DNA of 64,000 bases from Siphlonurus alternatus (GCA_949825025.1 OX463782.1:30971351-31035350), one strand, 5' to 3'. Positions 1 through 13,350 are shown, counted from the first letter of the stretch. The notes: generated by a model not told the origin, from the sequence alone. Numbers and translations are program-made.

Positions 1-3000
1 TTCATAAAAAGTGCTTTAAATGCCCTTTTAAATTGTCTTCGTACATAAAATTTACTTCCCCCTTTGATGGTTCCTCTGGAGATGAGATTGTTGCATAACA
101 AATGACGGTGCTGGACATGCCCGAGAAAGAAGAGCCACTTAGTCAGTGTCGCGAGTGACGAATGTCGTGGCGTCTTCTGGCTTTGGCGCCATCGTCGCAC
201 CAATGGAATATGAACCAAGAATCCCATACGACTTACACTTATTATGTCGCATTGAAAAGTACATATGATAATGTTTGTTAAGTCAGTATTAAAAAATTTG
301 ATATAAAATTTTATGCTTAAATGGAGTTTGTTCTTTTTAAATTTCAAAGAAAATTTTACATGGAGTGAATACTGTATTTTCAATATGTATTTAATTAAAT
401 CAAATTTTCAAATTTATGTTTATTTTTATTTTTTTAAATACAAAAGATTTTAGTTGTATTTCAATGTAGTTAAAATTTACACGCGCGATATTACTGTAAT
501 AGTATGATGCTATTCTTCATAAAACTCCAAAACATTATTTCATACAGCCATTAATATCAATGTTAATAAAATTAATCCACTATTAGTAATTAAGAGTCTT
601 GATTAATTAACGACTGTGGTCTTATGGTAATGATTTCGTTGGAGGTACAAATTACACCTACAATAAGCCGGAGCAACACAGAGTCATATCTTATGTCACA
701 GGGAGGCTACAAGTACTGGATATATCTAGGCCTAACTGTTGTTAATAGCATATCTGTGCTATTGGACACATAATCCCCTACCAATGTGGTATATTCTCTC
801 TAATCACTTCATAACGTATTACAATCGTTACTATGTAATTGTATCAGGTATGTAACCAATAACAATTGTAAAGATTTGTAACATATACATTTTAAGCTCC
901 TTTGTTGTGTTTTCTTTATTAAATATATATACAATAAATTTATACTGTATTCAAATATATTGTTTTAATAATAATAATAAATTGTTATTTTGAATTTTAT
1001 TACTTTAAATGTAATTAAGGATAATTAAACTATATACTTGAATAAATAATATAACTCTAATTATAAAGCAATAAAAAGATAATATTTTAAGTATGTTACC
1101 AATAAATGTGTATGCATAAACAAATCTTATTTATTGTAAATTTTAATTAAAATTAATGTCTAATTATTATTAAAGTATTTTATATTTTTTTTGTCATGTT
1201 TAAAAAATGTACTTAATTTGCAAATTTCAAAACTTCGAAGTAAAAAAGTCTAATTAACAGTTTTTTACAAAGCACTATAGAGACAAGAAAATGTTACATT
1301 AGCACAAAAAGGGGACCTTGGAAAGAGGCTCATGAGAGTAAGAAATAAAAGAGGTAATGTAAGAAAGTCACAAACAATAGTCTCTCAGGTTTTAGGAGAT
1401 TTCATTAAGGCCCACGCCCCCGAGAAGGGACATACAAAAAACGGGGTTCTTTCCCAACTACGGGGAGTCTCTGAGGAGTACTTGCAGGTATGAACACGCA
1501 CTTGAAAGGTAAGTAATTTACTAATTGTTTTTAAAATAGCTAAATGATATAATATGTCAAATGAATGGCCATTTTCTCATAATTATTGTCGTATTATGAC
1601 TTAAATTTAAAACAATTATTATATTTCTCCTAAATAAATGCATGTTAATTATTTAAGGTGCGTGCAAGCACTAGTGAGAAACAAATTTAAAAAAATATAT
1701 ATACGTGTTCTTTATGAGTTCAACTATTAAGGCCATGAATGACTTTTTACTGTTCATCGTTATTATTTTTTAAGACAATATAGATAGTAGTCTAAGAAAA
1801 AACTTTCAAAGCCGCGGGTGAATATTAAACGTTTTAACTTTAAATTTTACAAAAATAACACACGCAGCGATCTTATTACAAGTATATTATTTTCACATTA
1901 TTAATAAAATATCTTCTTTTAGCTTTTATTTCACATTCTCATTCAAATATTTAATTTCTGGACTATTAAAGTATACATACAAATAATATTAAATAAAATT
2001 TAATAACAAATAAAGCAATAATATTAATTAAATCTATCGATGGAATAGTTACTTTTTACATTTACTATTAGAGTAAAAAGAGAGCAAATAAAATTACTGT
2101 GGCTAGCGAAGTTCTTTTGTGAAACCTTCAAGATAATAACGTGAGGATGCTGCTGAGAGTGAAGCAACCATCCTACTGCTGCCTGACTGGACATGCTGCG
2201 AGCAAGAAGAAGAAAAAAAAAAAAAAAGACAAAGACAAAGTCCCAGGGGAAAGCAACTAAGTGACTTCTTTCGTGATGTGATGTGGGGTAATCTGAGATG
2301 TCGTTTTATACTGATCTTCTTCTCTCCCCCCTTATACTCTTATAGTACCCACTAACACTAAAAAGAAAGAAAGAGAAAAACTTTGTTTAGTTGTTTTTTT
2401 TCAACTAAATTACATGTATTTTTTTTTTGTATGTATTGAAATCTGAATTAACAAGAGATTTTTTTCAGTATTTCTAATAAAATATATTGCATTTTGATGG
2501 TAACTTGTAAAAATGTTTCACACACGGAGAAAAAAAAAAGTTCTTATACGTTTTAACATTTACATTATTTAAACTGACCTCGCCATTTCCTTGTTGAGGT
2601 TGCATAAAACATGCAGTGGGATGGAGGAGGAGGAGGTTTTCCTACCAGGAGTAAAGTCCTACTGTTTTATTCATTTGTCGTCTCTTTTTTTTTTTTTCCT
2701 GTTAGCTACGTAGGCAAGAAGCAGCAGCTACAGTGAGCAGGCAGGACGAAGGGTGGTGGCTGATCCCCCCAAGTTGAGCGACCTCACATCATGGTGCTCA
2801 CTCGCATCACTGTCGATTCTCAAAGTGGTTTATCTTTCAAATCTCAGTGTCCTTTACCCCCCGTCTCTCTCACTCGCTCGCTTTGAGGCTTAACCCAGAA
2901 GAAGAAAAAAAAAAAAGAGACCACAATCCTCCCTCACCTACCTTTTTTTCAAACGATCTGGGTCATATATATGCTATTGTTCTTTTAATATACATAATGT

Positions 3001-3350
3001 ATATTGATAATATATAAAAATTAATGATAAAATTGGTACATAATCTTTTTGAATACCATCATATAGTTCTATATAAGTTTTTAAATATCTGTATTATAAT
3101 ATATGATAAATAAAATACGATTAAAATGAATTTATATAAATCTTAAATATAATATTAATAAGATTATTATAATATATTTTAAGAAAATGTTATATTTTTT
3201 ATGTTTAAAAATTCTAAAAAGGCATTTCTATTTTTTTTATATATCTTTTTGTAAGTTCTAAATTTCTTTGAAAGACGTTAAATTTATGGTAAAACGCGCT
3301 TGAATTTTGTAGATGTGCAAAGCTAATGAGACAGCCAGGTGACGTTAGCA

Positions 3351-3374
3351 GAGAGAGAGAGAGAGAGAGAGAGA
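3351..3374 (+). repeat. short (GA)n tract, 24 bp
   Basis: Twelve GA units in a GC-richer patch (3330-3560). It is responsible for a serine/leucine run in a spurious minus-strand reading frame. Confidence 0.95.
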
Positions 3375-5046
3375 TTTTGGTACGACTTCTACGGCAAGCT
3401 GATGTTACACCGAAAACTCGCTCCCCTAGGCCCCCTAGGGACTGCTTCATGCAATTATCATGAGGCAGATAATGGCATTTGGCGCTGGGACGTCACGCGT
3501 CTCTGAGATGATCGCTAGCACAGGAGAAGACTGTGAGACAAATCCACCGCAGAGAGGGGACAGATTTTACTTCTCGCACTTTTTCAAGACGTTTTATAAA
3601 TCTTATTATAGAGACAGCATGTAACTATTTTAAAATATCATATATGATGTAATATAATGATGCATTTTATGCATTATATTTGTTTAAATAAGAAAAAAGC
3701 TATACAAAAAAATATTTTAAGATATATTTATATTTTTTTTACATCTAAAGTTTTTCTGCGTTTATTCAATTTTTTATAGAAAAAAAAAATAATAGTTTTT
3801 TCCGTAACTATAGTCCCAATATTTTAAAGTTACTATTAATAAATAACGTCATAAACTCATAAATTATGTGTACAATATATTAATTATTGATTATTTATTA
3901 TGTAATATTACATTTTAAAATATTATACCATGATTGTTATAAAAAATAAACGAACGAATGTTTGACATTGAGGAATAAAATTTAAGTTGTGAAAGCAAGT
4001 ACACAAGTCATGAAGGCTTTAGAGAAACCCCCAGGGGAAGAAAAGAAGGGATGAAGTTGGGGGTTAATCTCTAGGGAACCACAAACAAAATCTGGCAATG
4101 AAGCAGACTTATATAATGTGCTGTTGACTTAATTTCTATTTGAAATGATAACAGTTCTCTATATGTGATATACATCATATCTTTAATTTAATCAGAAAAT
4201 ATTTTTTTTAAAAAAGAGATTCAATAAAATCCCTTAAATTATAAAGTTAAAAAAGAAGTAGTACATGGATTTTGAAATTAATTTACTACCATGTGGTGTA
4301 AATGCTGTTTATTTGGATATTTATAATCATATTTCATGCTTACTTAAATATAATTGTACAATATTATCATGATATATACTGTAAATAGTTATATAATTAC
4401 AAAAGGTTAAAGGTATTAAGTACATCTGTACAAATATCCGCATTGTTAACAATAGACGTGTTTATATTTATCTATTTTAACAATCTAACTGTGATATGTC
4501 TAGGGAATATTATTGCTACTGCAGTCAAGTAAATGCATGTAACTGACCGGTAAAATGTTTAAACTGTAATACTAGTATAGTCTACGCTAGCTGCTATATA
4601 ATATATAACAATGTAACACAATAAGACAAGCAGCAATGGTAGAATAAATCTTGATATAACTGGTACAATTGTTCCGATAACAAGTACCCTAGAGAATGAA
4701 GTCAGCTCTATATAACACACCATTGAAACGAATCATGTTAAAAGACAAAAAAAAGTTTTTTTTTTAAACAAAAAAATATATATAAAATGGAGAGATTTCT
4801 GCCACTAGATAATAGATATATTGTCGTCTTCTGTCTCAACGTATATATATAAAAAAAAAATTACCACGACAGTTGGGAATGTACATCATTTTCTTATAAC
4901 TTATCTCTGTAAAATAAGTAAATTTTAAAATGAACGAATTCTGATTTCATTCTATATGGGTTAATGTAAAATAATCTTAGGAAATTGAGATTAAAAATTG
5001 AATTAATTAATGGTTAATTATATACAGCAGATTTATAGGCTAATAT

Positions 5047-5048
<2 letters not shown>

Positions 5049-5120
<72 letters not shown>
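5049..5120 (+). repeat. (AG)n microsatellite, 72 bp
   Basis: This is a pure AG array in A+T-rich surroundings. It produces a spurious RE-repeat reading frame at 5010-5213. Confidence 0.97.
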
Positions 5121-5125
<5 letters not shown>

Positions 5126-6114
5126 CTTATATTCAATAAGTCGTCTCTCTAACCGCTATATATATTATATATCACAACTCCTTTGCATTATTGACATTTA
5201 TTCTAAGTTATAACATATCTAAATAAATCTGATCTTATATTTTTCACTTACAATTTTTTGTTATCCCTGCTGCAATATTTCGATACAGACTTGCACATTG
5301 AACGAAGGAGTGGGGTGTTGAAAGCTTTAGATTTCTCTCTCTCTTACGGGCCGCGTATTTTATTGAAAGATAAAGTTATAGACTTCTATTTCAAGCAGCA
5401 GCCGTTCTAACGATTTTGAAACTTAATCTGCTCCATATTCCCCGATCATGTTCTTCTAAAGATAAAGTGAGGTAATATATTCGCTGTCATACTATGACAT
5501 ATTTCTTTATCTTTCCAGCGCACGTGATATATTTTTATAATATTTTTATATAATAATACTTATATATATTATTATTATGTATAATTTTATATTATATTTC
5601 AAAATGTATATAAAATATACCAAGAAAATTAGAACGTAAAAAGTAATCAATTTAATAGCGATGTTCATTTTGCAAAAACATTTCGCCTTGAAGTTAGTCA
5701 ACTTGTTAAGCTTCAAAATTAAGTGAGTTACATAAGCAGCAGGGGCAAACTAACTTTAACAAAGACTCGGCTCAACTTTATGCAACTATTGCAGTGTTTT
5801 TGAACTGTAAAAACTTTTAAAACTAAAAATAGACTGGTATATTATGGTGCAGCTGTCTTGCTTTACTTTAATGCTGATGGTTTGAATTGCACGCATTGCT
5901 ATTTCTAAGTCATCTACACCTACGTATTTAAATATTTTACATTCCTAAAAAAACAAATTAGTGCATTTAAAAATGGTTATACACATTACATGACATACAA
6001 AATTTCCTTACAAGAAACTTCAACTGCACTTTCCTGTGTGCATGAAATTTCTTGTTGTGATTTTTGTTTATACTAAATATTATAGAAAAATTATTTTGTG
6101 TAATATCAGCATTA

Positions 6115-6307
6115 AGGTGCATTTCCATGGAGCGGGGAAAGCGAGAAAATCGCGTGCCGCAGCCAAGTAGCCAATCAGAGGCTCGGGATTGCCTTGCTTT
6201 GCGGGGAGCGATTTTATCGCCAACATGGCTGCCATACGAGATTGAAGCAAGTGCGCTTCTCTCGCCCCGCTAAGCACCGCTCAACATCGCTCCATGAAAA
6301 TGCACCT
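6115..6307. mobile_element. PIF/Harbinger-like MITE, 193 bp
   Basis: Terminal inverted repeats are AGGTGCATTTCCATGGAGCG on the left and CGCTCCATGAAAATGCACCT on the right. The flanks are TTA on the left and ATA on the right, so the duplication is imperfect. The interior is GC-rich. Small overlapping reading frames on both strands result from the symmetry. The assignment rests on similarity to the element at 46725, which has TTA on both sides. Confidence 0.7.
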
Positions 6308-8394
6308 ATATATTCTTTATTGTTTGTGTATATATTCATACTGCATTATGTCATGTAAATAATATTAGAAAATAAAACATGTAATATATTGTTACTGAAA
6401 GCATAAGTTTGTGTGATATATTAATAACATAAAATTACCATTATGTATAATTTATTATACATGCAGCAGTATACATTATGTTAATGCTCTATTGTAAGAA
6501 GTTTAGCCATTAAATTTTTATTTGACAGGGCGATTGTTAACTTAAAAAAAAATGAGAAAATGAAGAAATATACAATTTTTTTAAATTTTAAGATAAAAAA
6601 TTAATCGTAAAGAATAAAATTATTGCATGTGAATTATTAGAATTAGAACGTTTTTAATTCAGATTGAATAGTGTAAAATAAATATTTCTGAATCTACTTT
6701 TAAACTTCAAACATCGCATATTTCTTCTGTTAGTATTTTATACTTGGTTTGCATAATATTGATAAACTTTATTTTATTAAAGAATAAATAATAAATTACT
6801 TTATTTCAAAATATCTGTTGGATTTATGGATTTAAATTTATATATATATAAAAAAAATAAGGTTGATCGTGTCGTACTTTCTGGTTAGCTATCAGTGATA
6901 AGATGAAGGTATAATAGCGGGAGGTTATTCTTCTTCAAGAAAAGCCCAGATAGATAAGAAGCTTACAGAAGCTGATCACTCGTAACCGACAGAAGACGCT
7001 ATCCTATTTCACCGTCTACAGAGCTCGCATGCGCTTATCTATAGGATGAGTAAGATTGGCTGCATACTTCGGAAATTGCTGACCACTAATCATAGTAAAG
7101 AAAAATCATTATTTTTCTACAAAATAAAACTCAATTTTTGAAAAAAAAAAAATTGTTATTTATCTATTTCAAATATGTTTTCATCATTCAATCTTTACAC
7201 TTTTTTTTTTTTTTTGCAAGGTACGAACATTATTCTTGTACGTTTGTAACTTTTTCAATATTATGTGATACTTGTTTTTTACAATAGATTGAGAACGTAG
7301 GAAGTAAAAAAAAAAAATGTTACCAATATCTTTGAAACGTATATACCAGAATGTAATTCAAGAGAAATGTCTATATGCTGAACAAAATATGTTTTTTTTA
7401 TATATTATTTTTATACAAAAGAAAACTAAGAGATGAATCTTATCACGAATACATCCTTCAAGAAAGATGAAAGCAAAATAAATAAAATAAACTTTTTTTT
7501 TGTAAGTCTGTAAACATCTTCAAGTAATATATATAATCTAAAAAAAAAATTAATTGATTTAAAATAACCTTCATAGAGGTTATTTATTTAAATTATATAC
7601 TTAAAAAAAAAACATCTAGTTGTTTGTGTAGTATGCAATTATGCAATTTACTTTGCTTGTTCTTTCTGACATATGCATGCTAACTTAAGTCCGCCCTCAC
7701 GTGATTCTACTCTGGCGGGCGGAGAGACGTCAGATGCCGGTAGATTGAAGTGCCACGCGACCGTGCTCGACCACCCATGTAGGGCAACCTTGCTAACACG
7801 CAAAGCTGGCCATCTTCCTTCCACTCCCAAAGATCACGCCCAACCAGTTTCCTGTCCACTCCCCCTCAGCATAAGTACTATAGTACAGAATATTCACATA
7901 AAAATGTAGATTGAAATAATAGTGCTGGGTATTCCCATAGGAATTACTTAAAGTAAATTTTAGTCAGGAAATTTTTACTACTAAAATTTGGTATAAAAGT
8001 CAAGTACTAAATCTGGTACTAAAACTTTCTTATATATGAGATAATTTTTTTTTTAATACCCTCCATTAATATGTTCTAAAACTGTAGAAATATTCATTGC
8101 ATGTACTCGAAGAAGGTTGGAATAACACCAACTAAAAAATGGAAAAATTTTATTCTTCCTTCACAAAATGCTTTATTAATAAAAATTCAATAACTCATTA
8201 AAATATAATATTGTAATTAAATTTTTCTAGTTTTTTTTTGTACTGTACATTACAGTTACTTAATTAAATGTGGTAAAAATTACTTATTTAATTTATTGTT
8301 ATTAGAATAAGGCACACATGTACATATTATTCTACATTATGCATGTATTATATTAAATAATTTGCATTAATGTGAGCTATAATACAATTCTATT

Positions 8395-8660
8395 AATTGT
8401 ATTTGTGCTTCTGTTTAAGTTGAAGGGTTTAAATTTGTTTGTGCTTATTTTTGTTTGTTGTTGTTTTTATCTTTTGTTAATGTTATTAATGTATTGTTTT
8501 GTATTGTTATTTTAATAAATATATGTAATTTTGTTTAAGCTTACTATACGTGTTGAATAATTGTATGTAACTCAGTTCCAACCGATAGGGCTTCATTTAG
8601 GGCCTTGGTTGGACTGTATTTGTACACAATTTAATAATAAAAAACTTAAGAAAAAAAAAT
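8395..8660 (+). repeat. possible retroelement or transcript 3' tail
   Basis: A GT-rich stretch is followed by TCCAACC...GGTTGGA, a 7-bp stem at 8577-8583 and 8607-8613. Then come GTACACAATTTAATAATAAA and an A-rich end (8639-8660). The order (structured element, AATAAT-like signal, poly-A) resembles the 3' end of a non-LTR retrotransposon or processed transcript. No reverse-transcriptase remains are seen upstream. Confidence 0.3.
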
Positions 8661-9540
8661 GTTGATGAATTATAACATTATTATCTATCTTATTAATATA
8701 ATGAAATTAAGCTTACATGTATTTTTAACAAATTTCGTCATACCAAAAAATAAAAAATATGTATACCTATACATTTATGTACTATCTTGTTCATTCAGCT
8801 ATTATAAATAAAGGCTTGCAAATCACAAAATCTTCTTTTGTAGTAAAAGTCAATTTCAGTTACATGAAATATGATTTATTTTTTTAATTTAACGACATAA
8901 ATATTCACGCTTGATAAATTCAAATCATTTATGATGGAATAGAAAAATATCCAACTCACGAAAGGAAAAAAAAAAAATAATAATATTTAAAAAAAAAAAA
9001 GAGAGAAAATGCATTAAGAGAATTATACGATCATTTATGTGGAACTGATGAGATTTTACAAAAAAATTTGACAGCGCATTATACGGAAATATGAACTGAT
9101 TTAAATTTGCTGATAATTTGCATCAAATACCTCCGTCTCTCTTTCTAATATTTTTGTCTCCTTTTATTATTATTTCAATTCATATTCATACTGTTCATGT
9201 TACAACGAATTTATTTATTTTTTTGATATGAAAGAGTCTCTTGTTTTAACGTAATTTTAACTGATAGCAGAAAGTTGTTCTATGAAATATGTTAATTAAA
9301 ATGCTTTCAATCTTTCAGCGTACTGACATTTTTTTGTTTGAAATAACACCACAGACTTTTAATGAATATAATAAAAATATTAGTACAGATTTAATTTTTT
9401 TTCAACAGAATGGGAATGTATAAATGATGGAAATTGTTTTATTTTATATTATATTTACATTCAAATTATTAATAAATGTCTACTTTGTCGAATGATCATG
9501 TTGTAAAGTTAGGCAATTATTTCAACCTATAAAGCGCATA

Positions 9541-9709
9541 AATAATGGGTGCGATTCACGAAGAAGTTAGCCAGGTTTCTAACCACGTTTAGCTTAACCA
9601 TCATGTTTAACTATACCTGTTTTACGTGCTAAACCACCTTAATTAAACGTGGTTAAGCTAAACGTGGTTAGAAACCTGGTTAACTGCTTCGTGAATCGCG
9701 CCCATTATT
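9541..9709. mobile_element. foldback element FB2-A, 169 bp, near-perfect palindrome
   Basis: The left arm begins AATAATGGGTGCGATTCACG and continues with AGTTAGCCAGGTTTCTAACC. The right arm ends GAAACCTGGTTAACTGCTTC, GTGAATCGCGCCCATTATT. The inner arms pair ACGTTTAGCTTAACCA with TGGTTAAGCTAAACGT. It has no coding capacity. It is the best preserved of about seven related copies in this window and is interpreted as a MITE-like element. Confidence 0.9.
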
Positions 9710-10079
9710 CTAACGTTAGTGTACCTCGCTCCGTTTTGATCCTGTATAAGTTGTCTTAGCACAAGACAATGTAATCTGGCAAGTTTAAAATACATTTTAA
9801 AAACATTTAAAATGTTTTAATTCATTATATATTTTTTAACTTCACTTTTCAATTAATGACATATCTTTTTGACATCCATGAAACTAAACCTCTGGTCCTA
9901 AATATTGCAATACAATACAATAGCCTGCTTACCTCACAACTTTGGACAGTTGAAAGTAAATATTATTTTGTTTAATAGCATCGAAAATATATCTTTCGAT
10001 TATTAAAAAAAATATTTGTAAAGTTCATAAGTTTGTTGGTATTTTCTCCTTCCAATTATTAGTTTGAATTTTGAGCGAT

Positions 10080-10270
10080 AGTGGCGCCTTTTAAATGAGT
10101 GATGGTGTGTTCATGAACGTCCACGGTCACGGCTGAGAGAGCCCTGTGTGCGACACTCGTCAGTAAGATCCTTCACTTTTAAGGGGAACGCCCCTCCTTG
10201 CTCGACCTGTCCGGTCACGGAGTCCAACTTCTCAAAACAACTCGCCCCTTTGCTTTCCAGCGTCACTTAA
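10080..10270. other. GC-richer islet, possible regulatory DNA
   Basis: This is a patch of mixed sequence with GTGGCGCC (10082-10088), a one-mismatch match to the CTCF core, and GTCACGGCTGAGAG and CCGGTCACGGAGTCC segments. No reading frame or repeat structure is seen. It directly precedes the (CT)n tract. Confidence 0.3.
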
Positions 10271-10297
10271 TTGCTCTGATGTTTGTATTATAACTTC

Positions 10298-10299
<2 letters not shown>

Positions 10300-10379
<80 letters not shown>
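10300..10379 (+). repeat. (CT)n microsatellite, 80 bp
   Basis: This is a pure CT array directly following a GC-richer islet at 10080-10270. A shorter CT run lies at about 10460. Confidence 0.97.
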
Positions 10380-10382
<3 letters not shown>

Positions 10383-11962
10383 CATTCCTTTCACATCAAC
10401 AACACATTTTATTGACCCTTAATAGAGTACTATTAAAATAATACCATTCATATTTTGCTCTCTCTCTCTCCCTCTTAATAAAATTCAATGCAGAGTTATT
10501 AGTATTAAAAAAAAATATAATAGAAAATATGCAACTAAAATATCATTAATTAAATTAATAAAGTTAAAGATCAATAAAAATTAAAACTCAACATTTAATT
10601 TTGTGACCTATCAGTTTCCACTGTTTCAAGTTTGAACAATAGAATGGATTCAGTGTGGCATTGTATAATGTTATATATCTGCTTGTGACAGCGACTCAGA
10701 TGAAGTAAGGGTTAGAAGGGACTCTACAATGTCTAAGAGGAGGGGAAAAACGTTCAGGGGTAGTTTCTGAGAACCACAGCAATGGAAAGGAGGCAGCACG
10801 GTAGAGAGAGGTGACAAAGATTAAGCGAAATAAAGAAGGAAAATGGAGCGTAAAAAAGAGAAAAAGACAAAAAGAAAATGACAAAGATGTTACACATCTT
10901 CCTTACACACTACTATCTGTCTTTTTCTTTATTTTTTTTTATACGTGTGTTTTTATATAAAATTCTATATCTACTATTTTTTTGTACTATAAAAAATATA
11001 AATAAACATTTTTGTAAAGTTGTATCATGCATATAAATAAAAATGTAATGTGTTTATTGTAACTTTATATCACACTAATGCAAATTCTTCAAAAACAAGT
11101 GACCAGTTTCAAAATATTAATTGCAAAGGTCTTATGTAGTCCATAATATTAGTTCCAAAATTCCCCACATTTTCTCATAATTAATCATTATAATATAGAT
11201 AACATATAAAGAAATGAAAATTTATTTACAATATTGATGTATATTATTTTATTATACAGTAAATATGATGTGGTTTTTGGTTTGTTTAAGAGAGAGGGAA
11301 TTTTCAAGTAGTTTTTCTTGGATGAAAGTATAAGGAAGGGTTCAACATGGAAAGAGGCGCCTAGTACGCAGATAAATTGGTGCGGCTCGGTGAATGGCGC
11401 CAGTAGTGCTCGCCACCAGAGCCGGTCATACATCTCCTCCCTCCACTACAACCCAAGCTTCCTCTACTTTTTATCTATCATATTGAAATGGGGAGAAAAC
11501 ACCGCCACTATATGGTGTATATATGTGGGTAGGAGCAGTATAGGGTATATATACACAATCACGCAACCTTCCTTCCTCTTTCAAATGACAAGTTTCGTTT
11601 ACTGTCCTCTAACAAAAAGCAATAAATAAGATAAATCAAATTTATATACGTACTAAAAAATATATATATATATATGAAAGTAAATAATATTATGTATAAA
11701 GTTTTTCTACATTTAAAATAATATAAATCAAAAACGTATTTTCTATTAGATTATAATGTAAATTATTTATTATCATTTAACTTAATTTTAAATTATTTAT
11801 GGAAAATTTTATTATTTCATCTTTAATTACTTGTATTTATTATTATATAAAATCTGAGAGTCTGTTATAAAGTTTAACTAATTTGTTTAAAATCAAATTA
11901 CTATTTGAATTTCATGCTCATTAAACAAGCAGTCATGGTTACTGTCTGTTGAGAGAGGTGGA

Positions 11963-11990
11963 CTCTCTCTCTCTCTCTTTCTCTCTCTCT
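11963..11990 (+). repeat. short (CT)n tract
   Basis: This is a CT array with one TTT interruption, opposite in orientation to the AG array at 12099-12162. Confidence 0.9.
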
Positions 11991-12098
11991 TTTGTCCACC
12001 CAATATTTCCACCCGACGTTTCAGCAAATCTTGCGCTTCATTTTAATGTTTATCCCTACGGTACTTGCTTGGCCCAAGCAGGCAAGCACAAGCAAGCA

Positions 12099-12162
<64 letters not shown>
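12099..12162 (+). repeat. (AG)n microsatellite, about 64 bp
   Basis: This is an AG array with one AAAG interruption, preceded by a short run of AAGC/AGGC units. A (CT)n block lies 110 bp to the left (11963-11990), so the two could form a hairpin with opposite-strand repeats as arms. Confidence 0.95.
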
Positions 12163-12165
<3 letters not shown>

Positions 12166-12989
12166 GTAGTTGAAGCAAACAAGAAGCTCGGAAGCTCGGG
12201 GGGTGGCAAGAGCCGCCAACTGACTTACTTGATGGTGCGTCCCCTGAGAGGCAAAGCTTCAGCATCAAAATAGACAGTTGCTTGTTGTTTTGTGGCTATC
12301 CAAATTTGCAATGAAACATTCAAACATTCACCCTAGTATTTGTAATTTTAATTAATTGATGCTTTTAAACGTTTAATGCATTGTATTTTACTGTGAAAAT
12401 TATATTTTGACAAATATTTAAATAATATGATAAAGTCAATATTTCATTTATATGTCAAATATTAATTTAAATTTAAATAATTTAAATCTATTTATAATTT
12501 CATATTTGATCCCTATACGCATATCAAATTTAGCACAGAATGAAAATCTTGAATGTTGCTTTAACTACTAAGTTTATACTTGTTGTATAGTTTGTATAGG
12601 AAAAGCTACGTTTCATAAGATTTCTATAGCACTCGCTGGTTGTATGCACATATACAGTAAAGTTGAATACAACCGGTAATTGAGAAATTAATATTTGAGA
12701 TACGTAAGAGATATACTGTTCAAGACGACATTGGTAACACTGGTGGAAAGAAAAGGAACTAATGAAATTATATGTAACAAATTTGTAGCTTTGTGACACT
12801 TTTTGATGATAAAGCTTCAAAAACATCTCGAGTTAATATTTCCACTAAGTTTGATACGTGAAAAATCCTTTACGAAAACAACTAACATGCATGATAATAG
12901 CCTTTTTTGACGGCACACAATTACATGATATAGTTAGAAGTACGCATGATGGTGCCCAGATATATTTCTATGTTTTTCAGTCATGATAT

Positions 12990-13230
12990 TTTCGCACTTT
13001 TTTCAGCACGGTCATTTTCGCTCCGTCTATGTCAGTGTTGTTATTTCCGGTTCCGGGTGTTGTGAGAGAGTCCGAGTGACACGGCCGCTTATTGCAAGCC
13101 TGTCAGGCAGGTTCCTTACAGCAGCCGTTACTACTCACACTGTCAGCACTCTATTAACGTTGTCTTCAAAGACTGTTTCACATGTCAACCTACATGATAT
13201 GGTGCCAATATATATATTTTTTCTTGACGT
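12990..13230. other. GC-richer islet next to the 42-bp exon
   Basis: It lies about 80-320 bp beyond the 5' splice site at 13308 in the intron. It includes TTTCCGGTTCCGGGTG, CACGGCCGC and CAAGCCTGTCAGGCAGG (a small stem, GCCTGTCAGGC). An imperfect direct repeat (CATGATGGTGCCCAGATAT near 12947, CATGATATGGTGCCAATAT near 13192) flanks it. It could be an intronic splicing or transcriptional element; no coding is recognised. Confidence 0.3.
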
Positions 13231-13308
13231 TTAATTTCGTTTTTTATGTTCCTTACAATTTCAAGTATTAGAAATTTGGTCTAATTTCATTAAAAAAAAT
13301 GTACTTAC

Positions 13309-13350
13309 TTTTGGATGTGCTCTTCTCGGAAATGCAACTTTCGGGTCGAT
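13309..13350 (-). CDS. Rbp6: Musashi/Rbp6-family 42-bp exon, end of RRM1 and linker to RRM2
   Basis: On the minus strand an acceptor with a pyrimidine tract, ending TTTTTATGTTACAG, leads into 14 whole codons, IDPKVAFPRRAHPK, followed by the strong donor AAA|GTAAGT. The peptide is the nearly invariant stretch that follows GKK in Rbp6/MSI proteins. It forms the end of RRM1 and the start of the short linker to RRM2. It joins in frame to the exon at 38445-38529, giving HELDGKK-IDPKVAFPRRAHPK. Both ends are phase 0 and the length is a multiple of three, so skipping it would keep the reading frame. The next expected peptide (the start of RRM2, KIFVGG-like) was looked for between 1 and 13308 and not found. 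It presumably lies beyond the left edge. Drosophila msi, from memory, has a different sequence here (PKHATP), which argues for Rbp6. Confidence 0.95.

Larger units (their letters stand above)
1..13308 (-). other. Rbp6: 5' part (13.3 kb) of the next intron, running off the left edge
   Basis: The intron starts at the GTAAGT donor at 13308 on the minus strand and continues past position 1. The RRM2 exon expected next (IFVGGLS-type motif) is not visible on the minus strand. Contents: (GA)n/(TC)n tracts at 3351-3374, 5049-5120, 10300-10379, 11963-11990 and 12099-12162; foldback elements at 6115-6307 and 9541-9709; a possible retroelement-like 3' tail at about 8395-8660; and GC-richer islets near 100-230, 2700-2880, 7690-7870, 10080-10270, 11340-11440 and 12990-13190. 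The rest is A+T-rich sequence without recognisable features. That it is intron rather than the end of the gene is inferred from the strong donor and the incomplete protein. Confidence 0.8.

Noticed and set aside
12021..12273. Overlapping SL-, RE- and ER-repeat reading frames on both strands
   Set aside because: They are direct translations of the (AG)n microsatellite; the same applies at 5010-5213, 36447-36687 and 38202-38390.
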